DNA from: Nostoc sp. WHI
GTDB lineage: Bacteria; Cyanobacteriota; Cyanobacteriia; Cyanobacteriales; Nostocaceae
Direction: 5' to 3'
Assembly (NCBI RefSeq): GCF_015714725.1
Contig: NZ_WBKM01000291.1
Location: 1 to 64,000 of the forward strand
DNA: 64,000 nucleotides
Positions 17,032-25,299 of the stretch are shown here, piece after piece. Position numbers and translations under genes: made by a program. The notes under the pieces were generated by a model. It worked only from the letters and a program-made list of their open reading frames with translations. It ran no database searches and was not told where the DNA came from. The stretch's first letter is position 1. The number at the start of each line of letters is the position of its first letter.

Positions 17032-19149
17032 ATGGAACGAATCGATATTCATCCCACCCATACTTACGATAAATTCAAACTGCGCCGTGGGCGACCATTT
17101 CCTTTTGGAGCCACTCTGGTACCGGGAGGTGTGAACTTTTCAATTTTTTCCAGTTACACCAAATCCTGTACGTTAGTACTTTTCAAAAAGCGCGCTCCTG
17201 AACCAATGGTAGAAATTCCGTTTCCCGATGAATTTCGCATTGGCAATGTCTTTTGCATGGTTGTATTTGATTTGGACTACGAAAACATCGAATACGGCTA
17301 CCGGATGGATGGGCCTTTTAATCCTAAAGAAGGTCACTGGTTTGATAAGAGCAAAATCCTTCTAGACCCTTACGCCAAAATCATTGGTGGTCGGGATGTT
17401 TGGGGAATTCCCGCAAACTGGAATGATATTTATCAGCATCGCGCCCGTTTAGCGTTCGACGACTTTGACTGGGAAGATGACCGACCTCTAGAAATCCCAC
17501 CGGAGGATCAGATTATCTATGAGATGCACGTCCGTGGCTTTACCCGCCATATTTCCTCTGGGGTGAAGCATCCGGGAACTTTTGCTGGTATCCGCGAAAA
17601 AATTCCTTACCTCAAAGAGTTGGGGGTCAATTGTATTGAATTGATGCCTGTTTATGAATTTGATGAATTTGAAAACAGCCGTCCCAAACCGGAAAGTGAG
17701 GAATTACTCTTAAATTACTGGGGCTATAGTACTGTGGGCTTTTTTGCCCCCAAGGCTGGTTATGCGACCACTGGCAAGTTCGGGATGCAGGTTGATGAGC
17801 TGAAAGCCCTCGTCAAAACACTGCATAAAAACGGCATTGAGGTGTTTCTGGATGTTGTCTTCAACCATACGGCGGAAGGAAATGAGCGTGGCCCGACAAT
17901 TTCTTTTCGGGGGATTGACAACAAAATATACTATATGATGACGCCGGATGGGTATTACTATAATTTCAGTGGCACTGGTAATACGCTCAACTGCAACAAC
18001 CCAATTGTTCGCAATATGGTGCTTGACTGCTTGCGCTACTGGGCAAGTGAATATCACATCGATGGCTTCCGCTTTGACCTGGCCTCGATTTTGGGGCGTG
18101 ATCCTTGGGGTGCGCCACTGGCTAACCCACCATTACTGGAATTGCTAGCATTTGACCCAATTTTAGCTAAGTGCAAACTAATTGCTGAGGCTTGGGATGC
18201 AGGCGGACTTTATCAAGTTGGCTCCTTCCCCGCTTTTGGTCGGTGGGCAGAGTGGAACGGCAAATATCGTGACGGGATTCGGAAATTCCTTAAGGGAGAT
18301 CCGGGCAGGGTAGGAGACATGGCACAACGGCTACAAGGTTCGCCAGACCTCTATGCTGGGGCGGGTCGTGGCCCTGCCACATCGATTAATTTTGTTACAG
18401 CCCATGACGGGTTTACCTTAACGGATTTGGTTTCTTATAACGAGAAGCACAACGAAGTTAACTGTGAAAACAACAATGATGGGTGTAACGATAACGACAG
18501 TTGGAATTGTGGTGCAGAAGGATGGACTGAGGATCAGGAAATTCTGACCTTACGCCAACGGCAGATGAAAAATGCGATCGCTATGCTAATGGTAAGTCAG
18601 GGTGTGCCGATGATTCTCATGGGCGATGAGATGGGGCGCTCTCAGTGTGGCAACAACAATACTTATTGCCACGACAATGAGTTGAACTGGCTAGACTGGA
18701 ATCTGTTGGAATTAAATGCCAACCTATTTCGATTCTTTAAACACTGCATTGCTTTCCGCAATGCTCACCCGATTCTGAGAAATCAGTACCATTTTCGCAA
18801 TGTAGATTATGTTGGTAGCGGCTATGCAGATATTACCTGGCATGGCACCCAAGCTTGGAATGCTGACTGGTCAACTCACAGTCGCACCCTGGCTTTTATG
18901 CTCTGTGGGAAACACGCCAAGGAAGGGACGGTTTCAGACAACTACATTTATGTGGCGATGAATATGCATCATCGAACGCATTGGTTTGAAATTCCCGGCT
19001 TACGAGACTCGATGAAATGGCATGTGTTTGCCAACACAGGTGTCACTCCACCGGAGGATATTTGGCAGCCTGGAAGGGAACCGATATTAGAAAATCAATC
19101 TGGATTAATTATAGGCGATCGCTCTGTGGTCATTCTGGTGGGCAAATGA
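17032..19149 (+). CDS. glgX: Glycogen debranching enzyme (isoamylase type, GH13)
   Basis: A 705-residue GH13 enzyme of GlgX/TreX type. The N-terminal CBM48-like domain (about 15-120) starts RRGRPFPFGATLVPGGVNFSIFS. The barrel follows with the conserved GH13 regions DVVFNHT (about 280), GFRFDLAS with the nucleophile Asp (about 345), LIAEAWDAGG with the acid Glu (about 385) and FVTAHDGFTLTD (about 460). It hydrolyses alpha-1,6 branches of glycogen in the cytosol. A ribosome-binding site (AAGGATTTGG) is just upstream. It is flanked by two STAS genes, which could mean that glycogen mobilisation is under the same partner-switching circuit. All catalytic residues appear present. Confidence 0.92.
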   Translation: MERIDIHPTHTYDKFKLRRGRPFPFGATLVPGGVNFSIFSSYTKSCTLVLFKKRAPEPMVEIPFPDEFRIGNVFCMVVFDLDYENIEYGYRMDGPFNPKEGHWFDKSKILLDPYAKIIGGRDVWGIPANWNDIYQHRARLAFDDFDWEDDRPLEIPPEDQIIYEMHVRGFTRHISSGVKHPGTFAGIREKIPYLKELGVNCIELMPVYEFDEFENSRPKPESEELLLNYWGYSTVGFFAPKAGYATTGKFGMQVDELKALVKTLHKNGIEVFLDVVFNHTAEGNERGPTISFRGIDNKIYYMMTPDGYYYNFSGTGNTLNCNNPIVRNMVLDCLRYWASEYHIDGFRFDLASILGRDPWGAPLANPPLLELLAFDPILAKCKLIAEAWDAGGLYQVGSFPAFGRWAEWNGKYRDGIRKFLKGDPGRVGDMAQRLQGSPDLYAGAGRGPATSINFVTAHDGFTLTDLVSYNEKHNEVNCENNNDGCNDNDSWNCGAEGWTEDQEILTLRQRQMKNAIAMLMVSQGVPMILMGDEMGRSQCGNNNTYCHDNELNWLDWNLLELNANLFRFFKHCIAFRNAHPILRNQYHFRNVDYVGSGYADITWHGTQAWNADWSTHSRTLAFMLCGKHAKEGTVSDNYIYVAMNMHHRTHWFEIPGLRDSMKWHVFANTGVTPPEDIWQPGREPILENQSGLIIGDRSVVILVGK

Positions 19150-19196
19150 AATTGCTCACGAATCAAAAGCTAATTACAAATTTAAAGGAGAAAATT

Positions 19197-19535
19197 ATGG
19201 CTTTCAACGCAACTCTAGAAATAAGTAACGATGTCGCTAAAATAACTTTGTCTGGAGAACTTGATGCATCTACAGCACCAGTATTTAAGGAGAAGGTAGA
19301 GGAAGCAGCAAGGCAAAATGTCAAACGTTTGGTTTTGCTAGTGCAAAACTTGGAATATATGTCCAGTGCGGGTTTAAGGGTGCTAATTTTTGCTAAACAA
19401 AAAATCGGAAACAAGGTTGTAATTTATATAGTCGGCGCTCAAGAAATGGTGAAAGATACTATTGAGAATACTGGCTTCCACTATAGTGTAGAAATGCTCA
19501 ATGAGTATAACGAACCTGAGATAGAACATGTTTAG
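19197..19535 (+). CDS. STAS-domain anti-sigma factor antagonist (second)
   Basis: 112 residues from the ATG at 19197, chosen because AAAGGAG lies 8 nt upstream; the frame itself is open further 5'. Features are ITLSGELDASTAPVFKEKV, VLLVQNLEYMSSAGLRVLIFAK and a C-terminal NTGFHYSVEM, with the phosphorylatable Ser in MSSAGLR. It follows glgX by 47 bp. It differs clearly from the STAS protein at 16470, so the kinase may have two client antagonists. The family assignment is firm. Confidence 0.87.
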   Translation: MAFNATLEISNDVAKITLSGELDASTAPVFKEKVEEAARQNVKRLVLLVQNLEYMSSAGLRVLIFAKQKIGNKVVIYIVGAQEMVKDTIENTGFHYSVEMLNEYNEPEIEHV

Positions 19536-19908
19536 GAAAGTCAAAATCTAAAAAATCCTTTGATTTTTTGGCGTTGTTGAATAGAAATGTAAATTAGTTT
19601 CCAGACACTCCAGACGCAGAGAGACCAAGAAGAAGTCCTTCATAGTGCGGTCTAAATAAATCAAAACTGCTATTCCAAACTCTTACTCTCTGCGTCTAAC
19701 CCTATTCTGTCACTCTCCGAAAAAATTTCCCATTTCTGAAATCTAGAGCTTTTATCTACCAAGGGTTCACACGATTTTTTTCTAATAACAAATACAACAC
19801 CCATTTTTTTCTAATAAGATAGCTTGTATTGATTACCTGATGAGGCTTATAGGAATTACCCTTTCGGAGAGTGACAGAACAGGGATAAATAACGACTCAT
19901 ACTTAATA
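19536..19908. other. Gap between STAS and kinase genes with MITE-like inverted repeat
   Basis: Just after the STAS stop, AAAAATC and GATTTTT (about 19551-19567) could form a weak terminator. Bases 19700-19722 and 19862-19884 are inverted repeats of 23 bp with one mismatch (TTTCGGAGAGTGACAGAA core). Between them TTTTTTTCTAATAA occurs twice. The right arm runs into the 5' end of the kinase reading frame. No other gene is seen. Confidence 0.5.
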
Positions 19909-20349
19909 ATGATGGAACTATTAACTGTACCAGATTCTTTGAATTCTTTAAAAGCGATCGCCGACTATGTGATGGCGGCGGCGGCGGCGGCTGGCTTAAA
20001 TAAAAAAGCCTCCTATAAATTGCGTTTGGCGGTGGACGAAATCGCCACTAATATCATCGTTTACGGCTATAAAGAAGCAGGTCACTCAGGAGTATTAGAT
20101 TTGCAAGCCGAATTCAACGAACAAACCCTAACAATCTCAATGGAAGATACTGGTGTACCTTATGACTCTAGCCAAACAGAAATCCCGAATGACCTAAATC
20201 AGCCATTGGAACAGCGACATATAGGTGGGTTGGGAGTGTATCTGGCTATTCATGGCGTTGATAAGTTCATCTATGAACGGGTTGGTAACCGGAATCGCAA
20301 CATTTTTGTTGTGAATAGAACTAGGATTACCCAAGCTGTTATTAGTTAG
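19909..20349 (+). CDS. RsbW-like serine kinase / anti-sigma factor (HATPase_c)
   Basis: 146 residues from the ATG at 19909. An in-frame ATG-to-19840 extension exists, but it passes through a MITE-like inverted repeat. GHKL ATP-binding motifs are visible: N-box AVDEIATNIIVYGY (about 40-53), G1 EDTGVPYD (about 79-86) and G2 GGLGVYLA (about 106-113). Such proteins phosphorylate STAS partners and sequester a sigma factor or other target. With the two STAS proteins and the SpoIIE phosphatase, this completes a partner-switching set within 15 kb. An alanine-rich stretch (YVMAAAAAAGL), encoded by a GGCGGCGGCGGCGG run, may be length-variable. Confidence 0.82.
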   Translation: MMELLTVPDSLNSLKAIADYVMAAAAAAGLNKKASYKLRLAVDEIATNIIVYGYKEAGHSGVLDLQAEFNEQTLTISMEDTGVPYDSSQTEIPNDLNQPLEQRHIGGLGVYLAIHGVDKFIYERVGNRNRNIFVVNRTRITQAVIS

Positions 20350-20405
20350 AGATGAAAGTCCTATGCAAATTAAATGTTTGACAGATGAGGAGGAGGTGTC
20401 TATAT

Positions 20406-21032
20406 TCAGATGTTGACATAATATAACGTATTGGCATGGCTCCCATTCTCGCCCATTTCATAAATGGTAATCTTTTGGATTGTACCTACAATATTTTTTG
20501 AAGTAAATACTTTAACAGTATTTATCATATATGCTTCGTCTTGAATTCGAGACTTATCGATACTTCTGCCCAAAGTAATATGAGGATAAAAGGCATCTCC
20601 AATATATCTATATCCATATTTAAAATAATTTTCTTTTTCTAAACTACTGTAGTTAATAGTGTCTTTTTGTCTATCTTCCTCTGTGAGATATATCGAATCT
20701 TTGAGCCGTTCAAAAACAAATATATGAGCCTCACCAAAGATTACATTTGGGCTTAATGTCAAAAAATACCAGCCAGGTGGCTGATATTCTAATTCAGACA
20801 AATTAAACTCTAAAGAGTATTTTTGCTGTGTACAATAATCACGCAGATCAGAAATCAAGTTAAGCCAATTAAAGTTATTTTTAAATCGACCTTGAAGAAG
20901 TGTAATGTGTGGTAGATTAAATTCAGTTCCCAATAAAGGGTGAAGTGGGCAAAAAGGCATTATTTTTTTCTGTAACTCCACAAGATATTGATTCATCTGG
21001 GGGCTTGGAACCATTGCAACACCAACTTTCAT
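20406..21032 (-). CDS. 2H phosphoesterase-superfamily protein at end of the phn locus
   Basis: 208 residues from the ATG at 21032, preceded by AGGTGA. Two H-x-T motifs define a 2H phosphoesterase: PHITLLQGRF (about 43-52) and YPHITLGRS (about 148-156). These enzymes hydrolyse 2',5' or cyclic nucleotide or sugar phosphates. The C-P lyase pathway ends in ribose 1,2-cyclic phosphate 5-phosphate, normally opened by PhnP, which is absent here. From established knowledge, 2H proteins (DUF1045) occur in some phn operons. A PhnP-replacing role is a reasonable inference. It lies on the same strand as phn genes, directly after the phnF remnant. Confidence 0.65.
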   Translation of the reverse strand: MKVGVAMVPSPQMNQYLVELQKKIMPFCPLHPLLGTEFNLPHITLLQGRFKNNFNWLNLISDLRDYCTQQKYSLEFNLSELEYQPPGWYFLTLSPNVIFGEAHIFVFERLKDSIYLTEEDRQKDTINYSSLEKENYFKYGYRYIGDAFYPHITLGRSIDKSRIQDEAYMINTVKVFTSKNIVGTIQKITIYEMGENGSHANTLYYVNI

Positions 21033-21040
21033 AGTTTCAC

Positions 21041-21376
21041 CTATAAACAAGAGACTTCTAAGGAAAAGCGTTCGCCTCTAAAACGACTAATTGTATACTC
21101 AAACAAGTAGTCATGCTGATCGCGAACTTGGCTCTTAGTAACTAGCAAAGGCACACTAGGGGAAATCTTTAGAAGTTTTGCCTCTTCTTTAGAAGCAACT
21201 TCAGTTTCAATCTGGATATGAGCACGTCGCGGCTGAATTCCATAATAGTTTTGTAACAAACTATATAAGGAGGTGGCTCTATAAATCAGCACTTCTAAGT
21301 CAGGAAATGTTTCTGAATTATCAATGTTTGAGTCAATATTAGTTTCTAGATTGATGTATTCAGTTAAATTAGTATA
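21041..21376 (-). pseudogene. phnF remnant (UTRA-domain C-terminus)
   Basis: The frame ends with about 83 residues (LIYRATSLYSLLQNYYGIQPRRAHIQ ... RGERFSLEVSCL) that match, residue for residue in large part, the C-terminus of the intact PhnF-like regulator at 32859-33635. Upstream the frame keeps a LETNI segment and then SETFPDL directly, so an internal stretch has been deleted. The DNA-binding N-terminus is missing. No start codon fits a functional protein. This is a decayed second copy. Confidence 0.75.
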
Positions 21377-21398
21377 TTATGTACTGAAAAACCTATTA

Positions 21399-21428
21399 GA
21401 CTAAGCCTTTGACTGATTCGGCTTAGTC
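21399..21428 (-). terminator. Hairpin downstream of phnM
   Basis: GACTAAGCC (21399-21407) pairs with GGCTTAGTC (21420-21428) across a 12-nt loop. It lies 87 bp beyond the phnM stop. On the minus strand it is followed by TAATAGGTTTTT. It is a plausible end of the phn transcript, though the T-run is not adjacent to the stem. Confidence 0.4.
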
Positions 21429-21514
21429 TCACATAGCTAAATCTCTACGGCCATTAATATCGTTATCTGTTACCTATGCATAAGTCCTGACTTACTCATC
21501 TAAACTTATTTAGA

Positions 21515-22657
21515 CTAAAAATCACAGATGTAAACCGCTTTCCCTGCTACCCAAGTTATTGCAACTTGAGGCAATCCATTCACAATTTCTACTGCTAATA
21601 AATCAGCCTGATTAGTCACTGAAATTTGTCCTCGATCGCTTAACTCTAAGGCTTGAGCAGGATTATGAGTAACTAAAGCGATCGCTTGCGGTAAATTTAA
21701 CTCGGAAATATCTAAAAGCCGGAATACAGCAGCAAGTAAAGTTCCAGGAGCATAATCAGAACATAAACAACTTGCAACTTGATGATGAACTGCCTCAATC
21801 GCTTTGATTGAGCCACTTTGACTTTGACCTCGCAGAATATTAGGGGCGCCAAAAATTGTGAACATTCCAGCAGCTTTAGCAGCTTTTGCTGTCTCTAAAT
21901 TGATGGGAAATTCACTTAATCGCACTCCCATATTTGCTATAGTCTGCACTCGTTCTGGGGTATCATCATCATGACTAGCAACTTGAACATTTTGATGCAA
22001 AGCTTTAGAAATCAAAGTCTCAATCCGTGACTTTGCACCTTCAGCATTTTGAACTTTATTATTTGCCATTGCCTCGGCTTCCGCAGCACTTTTCTTGTAA
22101 GTTCGAGAAATATAATTCTGATAAGCTTGTAAATCCTTAAATTGTCCTTGTCCCGGTGTATGATCCATCAAAGAAACTAAATGAATATATTTTTCAGCTA
22201 GCAAATTTAAAAGTATTGGTAAGCCAGTAGGATCAGTAATTTCGTAGCGACAATGGACACGATTATCAACTAGCGCATAGGGCTGGTAAGCATAAATTGA
22301 CTGCACAACTTGAGATGCAATATCATTATTCCGAACTCCTAATTCCTCATGAGCAAAAGAAATTGCATGAAAGGGAGTCGTAATCCCTGCCATTGCATTG
22401 CGTTTATCAATTTGTGCTACAGCAAAATTCATCGGGAATAAAGCACCAGGACGCGGTTCTATTTCCTTTTCAATGGCATCGCAGTGTAAATCAATCATCC
22501 CCGGCATCAGAATTTTACCATTTAAATCAATGGTTTTAGCGCCACGGGTAGATACTGGATTAATAGCAGCGATCGCGTCATCTTCTATAAGCAGTGAAGC
22601 ATCATCTAGTACCTCATCTGATAAAACAATCCGCGCATTTGTTAAATAAGTCCTCAT
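21515..22657 (-). CDS. phnM: Alpha-D-ribose 1-methylphosphonate 5-triphosphate diphosphohydrolase (PhnM)
   Basis: A 380-residue amidohydrolase, about the length of E. coli PhnM. It has an N-terminal composite domain, then the metal site MPGMIDLHCDAIEKEIEPRPGA (about 51-72), SHDDDTPERV (about 232-241) and CSDYAPGTLL near 304. PhnM removes pyrophosphate from the ribosyl-phosphonate triphosphate before PhnJ cleaves the C-P bond. It is the last core gene of the operon. The 310-bp gap from phnL suggests separate transcription or a lost gene between them. Confidence 0.92.
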   Translation of the reverse strand: MRTYLTNARIVLSDEVLDDASLLIEDDAIAAINPVSTRGAKTIDLNGKILMPGMIDLHCDAIEKEIEPRPGALFPMNFAVAQIDKRNAMAGITTPFHAISFAHEELGVRNNDIASQVVQSIYAYQPYALVDNRVHCRYEITDPTGLPILLNLLAEKYIHLVSLMDHTPGQGQFKDLQAYQNYISRTYKKSAAEAEAMANNKVQNAEGAKSRIETLISKALHQNVQVASHDDDTPERVQTIANMGVRLSEFPINLETAKAAKAAGMFTIFGAPNILRGQSQSGSIKAIEAVHHQVASCLCSDYAPGTLLAAVFRLLDISELNLPQAIALVTHNPAQALELSDRGQISVTNQADLLAVEIVNGLPQVAITWVAGKAVYICDF

Positions 22658-22967
22658 AACATTTACTAACTCTTTAAATTTTTCAGAACATTTAACGAAA
22701 TCACCGACAACATATCTCCCGCAATCTTCAATTATTTGCTAACGGGACTTAAACATTTTTAAGGCATAAACAAGCCTCAAACCCATATAGGGCAAGGAAA
22801 TATACCAAATGCTCTTCTTTTCACTTTCTTCTTTGCGCCTTTGCGCCTTTGCGTGAGACAAAAAATTATTTATGCAAGAGGTCTAATGTCAAAGTCTCTC
22901 TGCATATAAATTTGAGGCTTTTTTCTGGCTGCTTTTTGTCTAAGTCCCACTAACACCTAACATTCTC
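22658..22967. other. phnL-phnM gap
   Basis: A 310-bp spacer within an otherwise tight operon. It holds a run of TTTGCGCC-type repeats near 22830-22853, common in Nostocales intergenic DNA. I see no ORF or clear promoter. Confidence 0.5.
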
Positions 22968-23663
22968 TCAATTCGTAGGGACAAGAGTAATTTCAAAATC
23001 AGCTAACTCTTTAACTAGCTCTTGGTCATGGAAAATCGCTAAAATGCCAGTACCAGCTTTTTTAAGAGAGCGAATCATCTCAATAACTCGTGCAATTGAA
23101 ACCTGGTCAAGGCTAGCCGTAGGTTCATCTAGTAATAGCAAACGAGGATGAAGAATCATCGCCCGCGCTAAATTTACCCGTTGTTTCTCTCCACCCGAAA
23201 AAGTAGCTGGAGAGATTTCCCACAGTCTTTCTGGAAGCTTAATTTGACTTAATAAATCCTTAGCTTTGTCTATAGCTTCAATGCGTTCTATTCCTAAATC
23301 CAATAAAGGTTTGGCTACAACATCCACTGTGGATTGTCTAGGAAGACAGTGAAGAAATTGCGTAACAAAGCTAATTTCAGCCCGTCGAAGTTCTAAAATT
23401 TCACGTTCACTAACTTTTGCTAAATCCAGCCATTCACCATCATCTGTGTGATAATAAATTGCTCCTTTAGTAGGTAAATAAGTCCGATAAATACACTTCA
23501 AAAAACTAGATTTTCCAGTACCAGAAGCACCTGTTAAGGCAGTAAGTTTTCCTGCTCTCACTTCCAAGGAAACATTTTGAGCCGAAGGGATATGTTTTCG
23601 TTGTTCATGGAGGATAAAGCTTTTACTTAACCCTTCTGTGCGTAAAATGAGATTTGAATACAT
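22968..23663 (-). CDS. phnL: ABC-type protein PhnL of the C-P lyase system
   Basis: An ATPase of about 231 residues from the ATG at 23663 (AAGGTG 8 nt upstream; a GTG 9 bp earlier is in frame). It has Walker A GASGTGKSS, signature FSGGEKQRVNLARA, Walker B LLLLDEPTASLD and a switch His in AIFHDQ. PhnL resembles transporter ATPases. In E. coli it is needed for phosphonate use with PhnGHIJ, and PhnI with its partners makes the ribosyl triphosphate. It starts 13 nt after phnK. Confidence 0.9.
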   Translation of the reverse strand: MYSNLILRTEGLSKSFILHEQRKHIPSAQNVSLEVRAGKLTALTGASGTGKSSFLKCIYRTYLPTKGAIYYHTDDGEWLDLAKVSEREILELRRAEISFVTQFLHCLPRQSTVDVVAKPLLDLGIERIEAIDKAKDLLSQIKLPERLWEISPATFSGGEKQRVNLARAMILHPRLLLLDEPTASLDQVSIARVIEMIRSLKKAGTGILAIFHDQELVKELADFEITLVPTN

Positions 23664-23676
23664 GTTTTTCACCTTC

Positions 23677-24507
23677 TTATAAAGCAGAAGTTACTAACTG
23701 CTGAGTATAACTATGCTGAGGGTCTTCGAGTATTTGATCAGTTAAACCTGATTCGACAATTCGACCATATTTCATCACAATAGTCCGTGATGATAAAAGG
23801 CGAATAACTCCTAAATCGTGAGTAACAACAATCATTGCAATTCTCAATTTTTGCTGAAGTTCTAGAATTAAATCTAGGATTTTTGCCTGAACAGATAAAT
23901 CTAATCCAGTTGTTACTTCATCAAGAAATAATAACGGTGGTTCTGTAGCTAAAGCACGAGCAATTTGGACGCGCTGTTGCATTCCTCCAGAAAAGTTTTT
24001 GGGTAATTCATCAATACGTTCAATTAGGAATTCAGTGCGGGTAAGAAGTTTTTGAGAGCGTTGACGTATTTCTCTATAATCCAATACATCGCTCATTAAT
24101 AACCGTTCAGCAATATTTCCTCCAGCCGACACATGAAAGTTTAAGCCTAAGTGAGGGTTTTGATAAACCATGCCAAACTTATGATTTTTCAACCATCTAG
24201 CTTGAGCAGGATTCAAGGCAAATAAGTCAAAATTTCTGTCCTTATCAAAAAACTTGGCACTGCCTTGGGTAGGAATTTGGTCAAAATATAGCATCTTTAC
24301 TAAAGTGGACTTGCCACTTCCAGATTCTCCCATAATTCCCAGAATTTCGCCCTGATAAAGGTCAAAAGAAATATCTAAAGCAGCAACAATACTTCCACAA
24401 TAAGGACAAATATTCGTATTAGTTTCTGGCCCAGTTGAAGAAAGACATTTTGGGCAACCAGAACCGTATATTTTTGTCAAATCACGAACTTGTAGAATCT
24501 TGTTCAT
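23677..24507 (-). CDS. phnK: ABC-type protein PhnK with a four-cysteine insertion
   Basis: A 276-residue ATPase with Walker A GESGSGKST, signature FSGGMQQRVQIARA and Walker B LLFLDEVTTGLDLS. PhnK binds the PhnGHIJ core complex. After the first strand (DLTKIYGSG) it carries an insertion CPKCLSSTGPETNTNICPYC, a four-cysteine zinc-ribbon-like pattern that E. coli PhnK lacks. This accounts for its extra length over the usual ~250. Coupled to phnL. Confidence 0.9.
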   Translation of the reverse strand: MNKILQVRDLTKIYGSGCPKCLSSTGPETNTNICPYCGSIVAALDISFDLYQGEILGIMGESGSGKSTLVKMLYFDQIPTQGSAKFFDKDRNFDLFALNPAQARWLKNHKFGMVYQNPHLGLNFHVSAGGNIAERLLMSDVLDYREIRQRSQKLLTRTEFLIERIDELPKNFSGGMQQRVQIARALATEPPLLFLDEVTTGLDLSVQAKILDLILELQQKLRIAMIVVTHDLGVIRLLSSRTIVMKYGRIVESGLTDQILEDPQHSYTQQLVTSAL

Positions 24508-24536
24508 AGGAAGAGTTTAGAATTAGGAATTTAGAA

Positions 24537-25268
24537 TTAATCCTTAAATAGATTACCTAAATAGGTAGCCTGTAAAGGAGTTTCTTTAACAGTTTCACCA
24601 ATTTTTTCAACGCGATAGGCTTTGGCATTGGGGCGAGAACTGACGATTTTTTCCAGGCGATCGCCTACAAAATATAGACCAACTCCGTCATCAGCTGCAT
24701 AACCATCATCTAGTAACTCTTCAGATAACAGCCGATGATAAGCTAGTCTTCTTTCTGGCTCTCTATCATAGTGAGGACAGTGGCTACCTTTTAGGAAACC
24801 GAGACACTTTACTGGGTTGTTCAGCGAGCCTGGAGCATAGGCACTAATTCCTGCTTCAAACCAGCACATCGAACCCGCACTCAAGCCACAAAGAATAATG
24901 CCTTTTTCCCAAGCTTCTCTGAGAATTTTATCTAGTTCCCATTCTCGCCAAAGCGCAATTAAATTTTTGGGGCTGCCTCCTCCTACATAAATAATGTTTT
25001 GCTCTAGCACAAAAGCTTTAAGGTCGGTAGCTGGTGGGTTAAACAACGACAAATGAGAGGGAGTGCAGGATAATTTTCCAAAGGTTGAATAGAACTCGAC
25101 GATGTAGTGATCAGAATCACCGCTAGCTGTCGGGACAAAGCAAACTCGCGGCTTTTGTTTGTCCACCAGTCCCAAAATGTATTTGTCTAACAGAAAGTTT
25201 TTGGGTTCCATTGAAAAGCCGCCTCCACCCATTGCAAATATTTGTTTGAGGGGAAGATTGTTACTCAT
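24537..25268 (-). CDS. Peptidase S51 (PepE/cyanophycinase-like) within the phn operon
   Basis: About 243 residues from the ATG at 25268; a TTG 15 bp upstream also fits. It shows the class I glutamine-amidotransferase-like S51 fold: QIFAMGGGGFS, IIYVGGGSPKNLIALWR and nucleophile elbow CGLSAGSMCWF (Ser in G-x-S-A-G). S51 enzymes cleave Asp-Xaa dipeptides or beta-aspartyl bonds. It is placed between phnJ (31 bp) and phnK (29 bp), in the same direction, so it is transcribed with them. It is not a known C-P lyase component; a link to N-aspartyl or amide phosphonates is speculative. The family call is firm. Confidence 0.8.
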   Translation of the reverse strand: MSNNLPLKQIFAMGGGGFSMEPKNFLLDKYILGLVDKQKPRVCFVPTASGDSDHYIVEFYSTFGKLSCTPSHLSLFNPPATDLKAFVLEQNIIYVGGGSPKNLIALWREWELDKILREAWEKGIILCGLSAGSMCWFEAGISAYAPGSLNNPVKCLGFLKGSHCPHYDREPERRLAYHRLLSEELLDDGYAADDGVGLYFVGDRLEKIVSSRPNAKAYRVEKIGETVKETPLQATYLGNLFKD

Positions 25269-25299
25269 ATTGAGAGTTTGCAACTGAAGTTGATGTTCT

